Source of the DNA: DATCVR01 sp036566745
GTDB lineage: Bacteria > Actinomycetota > Actinomycetes > Jiangellales > Jiangellaceae
Reading direction: 5' to 3'
Length of the DNA stretch: 8,234 bases
Assembly (NCBI GenBank): GCA_036566745.1
Contig: DATCVR010000268.1
Location: 1-8,234, forward strand
The notes beneath the pieces are model-generated. The model was given only the letters and a program-made list of their open reading frames with translations. It had not been told where the DNA came from and searched no databases. The stretch's first letter is position 1, and every line of letters begins with the position of its first letter. Both the position numbers and the translations under genes were made by a program. Positions 5,699-8,234 of this stretch are shown here, one piece after another.

Positions 5699-6705
5699 TC
5701 CAGCTGAGGCTCAGTTCCGCCGTTCTCGCGCGTATGCGGTTCGCGTACTCGCCGCTGGCCGAGACTGCCAAGAGCCTCTACATCGTCAACTCCGGCAGCG
5801 TCCACCCTCTTCATCGCGGCTGGTACGAGCGAGTGCGGCCCGACCTGCCCCGGGTGGACGGCGAGTTGCTTCGCGCGGTGGTCCCGCCCGGAGGCCACGT
5901 CGCGGAGTTCCTGTTCGTCGGGGCGACCAGCACGGCGACGACCATCGAGGAGCAGTTGCACCTCGTCGCCACCTGGCCGTTGCAGCATTTCGGCGACGAG
6001 CTGGGGCAAGCCTGGCGCGCGGCGGGCCTCTCGCCCGCCGCGCGCCGGCTCCTCGACCGCGGAGCGGACGGACCGCAGCGGGTGGCCGACGCGCTCGATC
6101 ACTACTGGCACGTCGCCGTCGAGCCGTACTGGCCGCGGTTGCGGGCGATTCTCGACGCCGATGTCGCCTACCGGGTCAACCAGCTGGCCAGGGGCGGCAT
6201 TGCGGAGCTGATGGCGGACCTGCATCCGTCGATCGACATGACCGATCATGCGATCCGGATCGCCAGCCCTACCGAGGACGACGTCGACGGTGGCGGCCTG
6301 ACGCTGGTGCCCTGCGTGTTCGTGTGGCCGCACCTGTGGGTCGAGCTGGGCTTGGCGGGCGAGCCGAGCCTCACCTACGGCGCGCGCGGCATCGGCGCAC
6401 TGTGGCAGGACGGCGGTCCGGACGCCGGCGAGGAGGACGCCCTGGGTGCCCTTCTCGGCAGGAGCCGGGCCGAGATCCTGGTCAGCCTGTCGCTGCCGCG
6501 ATCGACCACCGACCTGGCCCGAGCCCTCGGCCTGAGCGCACCGACGATCAGCGCACACCTGGCAATCCTGCGCCGCGGCGGGCTGGTGACCAGCTGGCGC
6601 CACGGCCGACGAGTGCTCTACCTGCGTACCTCCGTGGCTGCCACCATCGTCGCCGCCTGTGGCTACGACGAGCGGGCCGGCGCGGGTGCGAGCACCGCGA
6701 CCTGA
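5695..6705 (+). CDS. ArsR-type transcriptional regulator with N-terminal DUF5937-like region
   Basis: The product is 336 residues, much longer than a classical ArsR protein (about 100). The opening MIQLRLSSAVLARMRFAYSPLAETAKSL matches the start of large actinobacterial ArsR-like regulators whose N-terminal domain is called DUF5937; its ligand is not known. The winged helix-turn-helix lies at about 255-312: LLGRSRAEILVSL, then TTDLARALGLSAPTISAHLAILRRGGLVTSWRHGRRVLYLRT, with the recognition helix around SAPTISAHLAILRR (281-294) and the wing around WRHGRRVLY. No paired cysteines or other metal-site pattern stands out, so metal sensing is not supported. ATG 5695 overlaps the TGA of the secreted-protein gene and is chosen over GTG 5677 because the family opening begins there. 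The domain name is from memory of the family, not a search. Confidence 0.85.
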   Translation: MIQLRLSSAVLARMRFAYSPLAETAKSLYIVNSGSVHPLHRGWYERVRPDLPRVDGELLRAVVPPGGHVAEFLFVGATSTATTIEEQLHLVATWPLQHFGDELGQAWRAAGLSPAARRLLDRGADGPQRVADALDHYWHVAVEPYWPRLRAILDADVAYRVNQLARGGIAELMADLHPSIDMTDHAIRIASPTEDDVDGGGLTLVPCVFVWPHLWVELGLAGEPSLTYGARGIGALWQDGGPDAGEEDALGALLGRSRAEILVSLSLPRSTTDLARALGLSAPTISAHLAILRRGGLVTSWRHGRRVLYLRTSVAATIVAACGYDERAGAGASTAT

Positions 6706-6755
6706 CGATCGGCGCTACCTGCACCCGTAGAGAGGCTCCGCCGCCCGGGCATTCA

Positions 6756-7259
6756 CTACGCCGGACGAAGATTCTCGGCATCGACCTGCTGCGCCGAGCG
6801 GATCTCCTCGACCACCTCGCAGGTGCTGGACACCGGGTCGAGGAGATGGACCTGGCGGGCGACCTGCTGCAACAGCGTCCGGAACGTGGCGCGGTCGGCT
6901 TCGTCGAGGGTCGCCAGCAGGTGGTCTTCGGCGGCCACGAGGTGTCGTTCGAGCCTGCGCTGAACCTGCCGGCCACGCGTGGTGGCGACGATGCGCCGGG
7001 CTCGCCGGTCCGCCGGATCGGGCTGACGCTCGACCAGGCCGGCCTCGACGAGGTCGTCGAGCAGGTAGGTCATCACCGTGCGATCGATGCCGAGGTGTTG
7101 AGCGAGGGCGAGCTGGTGACGCGGCGTGTCGTGAACCGCCGCCGCGAGGATCTGGTGGCCGCGCGGGCCGCCGGGCAGCTCGGCGAAGACCGCCTCGACC
7201 GCCTTGAGGTACGAGCGGAACACCATGCCCAGCGCCCAGCCGAGGTCCGAGGTGTCCAT
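6756..7259 (-). CDS. MarR family transcriptional regulator
   Basis: The product is 167 residues, a normal MarR length. Dimerisation helices flank a winged helix-turn-helix: helix LALAQHLGI (50-58), recognition helix DRTVMTYLLDDLVEAGLV (59-76), and wing RQPDPADRRARRIVAT (78-93) with the DPxDRR signature. The C-terminal helices (RRLERHLVAAEDHLLATLDEADRATFRTLLQQVARQV) complete the dimer fold. One cysteine (C147) lies near the C-terminus; nothing suggests a redox switch. The start is ATG 7259-7257. The frame is open 31 codons further, but that part crosses the intergenic palindrome and is not protein-like. TACCCT on this strand (7271-7266) lies six bases before the ATG, a fit to a leaderless TANNNT promoter. 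The gene is divergent from the oxidoreductase, which it probably represses together with itself. Confidence 0.92.
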   Translation of the reverse strand: MDTSDLGWALGMVFRSYLKAVEAVFAELPGGPRGHQILAAAVHDTPRHQLALAQHLGIDRTVMTYLLDDLVEAGLVERQPDPADRRARRIVATTRGRQVQRRLERHLVAAEDHLLATLDEADRATFRTLLQQVARQVHLLDPVSSTCEVVEEIRSAQQVDAENLRPA

Positions 7260-7265
7260 GTCCCG

Positions 7266-7271
7266 AGGGTA
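7266..7271 (-). promoter_or_regulatory. -10 box for leaderless marR transcript
   Basis: On the minus strand TACCCT fits TANNNT and ends six bases before the ATG at 7259. The first MarR-type inverted repeat begins 25 bases further upstream, close to where the -35 would be. Confidence 0.5.
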
Positions 7272-7294
7272 GCCGACGGCGGCCCACCATGTCG

Positions 7295-7323
7295 TGGCAC
7301 AGATAGTCTTCTGTGCATATGAT
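7295..7323 (+). promoter_or_regulatory. Promoter of the LLM oxidoreductase gene
   Basis: TATGAT (7318-7323) differs from the sigma-70-type -10 consensus in one base and is unusually AT-rich for this window. A poor -35, TGGCAC (7295-7300), lies 17 bases upstream. The predicted transcript start, around 7329-7331, falls inside operator 2, leaving a 5' leader of about 40 bases. Confidence 0.6.
7297..7316. promoter_or_regulatory. Candidate MarR operator 1
   Basis: GCACAGA (7297-7303) and TCTGTGC (7310-7316) form a perfect 7-base inverted repeat around six bases, 20 bases in all, the usual size of a MarR-family operator. It fills most of the spacer between the candidate -35 and -10 of the oxidoreductase promoter. 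Confidence 0.7.
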
Positions 7324-7335
7324 CTGTCGGACAGA
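7323..7335. promoter_or_regulatory. Candidate MarR operator 2
   Basis: TCTGTC (7323-7328) and GACAGA (7330-7335) form a perfect inverted repeat around one base. It uses the same TCTGT half-site as operator 1, and its centre lies 22.5 bases away, about two turns of DNA. It covers the predicted start of transcription of the oxidoreductase gene. Confidence 0.6.
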
Positions 7336-7371
7336 ACAATTCGCGGCAGCACGGACGAGGTGGAGCTCCCG

Positions 7372-8234
7372 ATGACCGACTATGGGCACGACCTGCTCTT
7401 CGGCACCTTCCTGACCCCGGTGGCCGACCAGGCCGAGCGGGTGGTCGCCCTGGCCGAGCTGGCGGACCAAATGGGGCTCGACCTCGTCACCGTCCAGGAC
7501 CACCCGTACCAGGCGTCGTTCCTCGACACGTGGACGCTGTTGTCGGTCATCGCGGCCCGGACGCGGCACGTCCGGGTGCTGCCGAACGTGGCCAACCTGC
7601 CGTTGCGGCCTCCGGTCGTGCTCGCCCGCAGCGTGGCCAGCCTCGACCTGCTCAGCGGCGGCCGCGCCGAGCTGGGGCTGGGTGCAGGCGCGTTCTGGGA
7701 CGGCATCGCCGCTGTCGGCGGGCCGCGGCTCACCGTCGGCCAGGGCGTCTCGGCGCTCGAAGAAGGCATCGGGATCATCCGGGCGGTGTGGTCGCCTGAG
7801 GGCGGATCGATCCGGCTCAGGGGCGAGTTCTACGACGTCGCGGGCGCGCATCCCGGCCCGGCGCCCGCGCACGACGTCGGCATCTGGCTCGGCGCCTACA
7901 AGCCGCGCATGCTGCGCCTGACCGGCCGACTCGCCGACGGCTGGCTGCCGAGCATGGGCTACGCGAACCCCGCTGACCTGCCGGGCATGAACGCGGTCAT
8001 CGACGAGGCCGCCCTCGAGGCCGGCCGCTCGCCGTCGGACATCCGGCGGCTTTACAACATCTCGCCGTCGTATCTCCAGCCCGAGCGGCTGGCCGAGCTG
8101 ACGATCGAGCACGGCATCAGCGCGTTCATCCTCACGGGCGACGACCCCGGCCTGATCCGCCGGTTCGCGGGTGAGGTGGCGCCGGCCGTGCGCGAGCTGG
8201 TCGCCGCCGAGCGGGCCAGCGCCGAGCGAACCCC
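7372..8234 (+). CDS. LLM-class flavin/F420-dependent oxidoreductase, right end cut by window
   Basis: 287 codons are visible and the frame is still open at the window edge. The fold is the luciferase-like TIM barrel: FGTFLTPVADQAERVVALAELADQMGLDLVTVQDHPYQ (about 10-47), then TRHVRVLPNVANLPLRPPVVLARSVASLDLLSGGRAELGLGAGAFWD (about 63-109), the LSGGR-x-E-LGLGAG signature of this superfamily. Later strands are VGIWLGAYKPRMLRLTGRLADGWLPSMGY and a final HGISAFILTGDDPGLIRRFAGEVAPAVRE. Such enzymes use F420H2 or reduced FMN; the sequence does not decide which, and the substrate is unknown. Members are often 290-340 residues, so the visible part is nearly a whole domain; a further C-terminal domain cannot be excluded. 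GGTGGAG (7359-7365) six bases before ATG 7372 is a good ribosome site. The divergent MarR gene and two operators suggest small-molecule induction. Confidence 0.9.
   Translation, partial: MTDYGHDLLFGTFLTPVADQAERVVALAELADQMGLDLVTVQDHPYQASFLDTWTLLSVIAARTRHVRVLPNVANLPLRPPVVLARSVASLDLLSGGRAELGLGAGAFWDGIAAVGGPRLTVGQGVSALEEGIGIIRAVWSPEGGSIRLRGEFYDVAGAHPGPAPAHDVGIWLGAYKPRMLRLTGRLADGWLPSMGYANPADLPGMNAVIDEAALEAGRSPSDIRRLYNISPSYLQPERLAELTIEHGISAFILTGDDPGLIRRFAGEVAPAVRELVAAERASAERT

Noticed and set aside
6706..6755. Possible terminator between the convergent regulator genes (CGGCG-CTAC ... GTAG ... CGCCG, and GCCCGGGC)
   Set aside because: The stems are four or five pairs with an eight-base bulge and no T-run. 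In sequence this GC-rich that is not distinguishable from chance.
6715..8112. A minus-strand frame of about 465 codons opposite the LLM gene
   Set aside because: It crosses marR out of frame and runs antisense to a well-conserved enzyme. The translation shows no recognisable fold.

Overview
The window is very GC-rich, with codon third positions almost all G or C. It carries nucS and an imuA'-imuB pair under an SOS box of the type bound by actinobacterial LexA. Several genes start at or next to a TANNNT -10 box with almost no 5' leader. Together these point to a chromosomal region of an actinobacterium (Actinomycetota). The sequence does not settle the class. I see no IS element, tRNA, rRNA, CRISPR array or phage gene.

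Layout. (1) Positions 1-1132, minus strand: a two-gene unit, a GNAT acetyltransferase followed 10 bases later by the N-terminal third or less of a prolyl oligopeptidase (S9A) that runs off the left edge. (2) 1155-3380, plus strand: a near-consensus LexA box placed inside a promoter, then imuA' and imuB in a stop/start overlap. These are the accessory subunits of the damage-induced mutagenesis complex; the partner polymerase gene dnaE2 is not in the window. (3) 3426-4386, plus strand: an aminoglycoside-phosphotransferase-like kinase gene. It opens with a 12-bp tandem repeat encoding E-T-D-R units and is broken by an in-frame TGA and a later frameshift. (4) 4398-5057, plus strand: nucS (EndoMS), the mismatch-specific endonuclease of actinobacteria. 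(5) 5058-5170: two perfect inverted repeats with no gene. (6) 5171-6705, plus strand: a small secreted protein and an ArsR-type regulator with an N-terminal DUF5937-like region, overlapping by 4 bases. (7) 6756-7259, minus strand: a MarR regulator, divergent from (8) 7372 to the right edge, plus strand: an LLM-class flavin/F420-dependent oxidoreductase. Their shared promoter region holds two inverted repeats built from the same TCTGT half-site, the likely MarR operators.

How the genes fit together. Region 2 (SOS-induced error-prone repair) and region 4 (replication fidelity) are opposing mutation-rate functions, separated only by a decayed kinase gene. The MarR/LLM pair looks like a self-contained repressor-enzyme switch. 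The secreted protein and ArsR regulator look co-translated, but their function cannot be read from sequence. I found no convincing wholly new system. The most useful observations are the promoter architectures, the mutasome-nucS neighbourhood and the repeat-bearing, doubly broken kinase gene.
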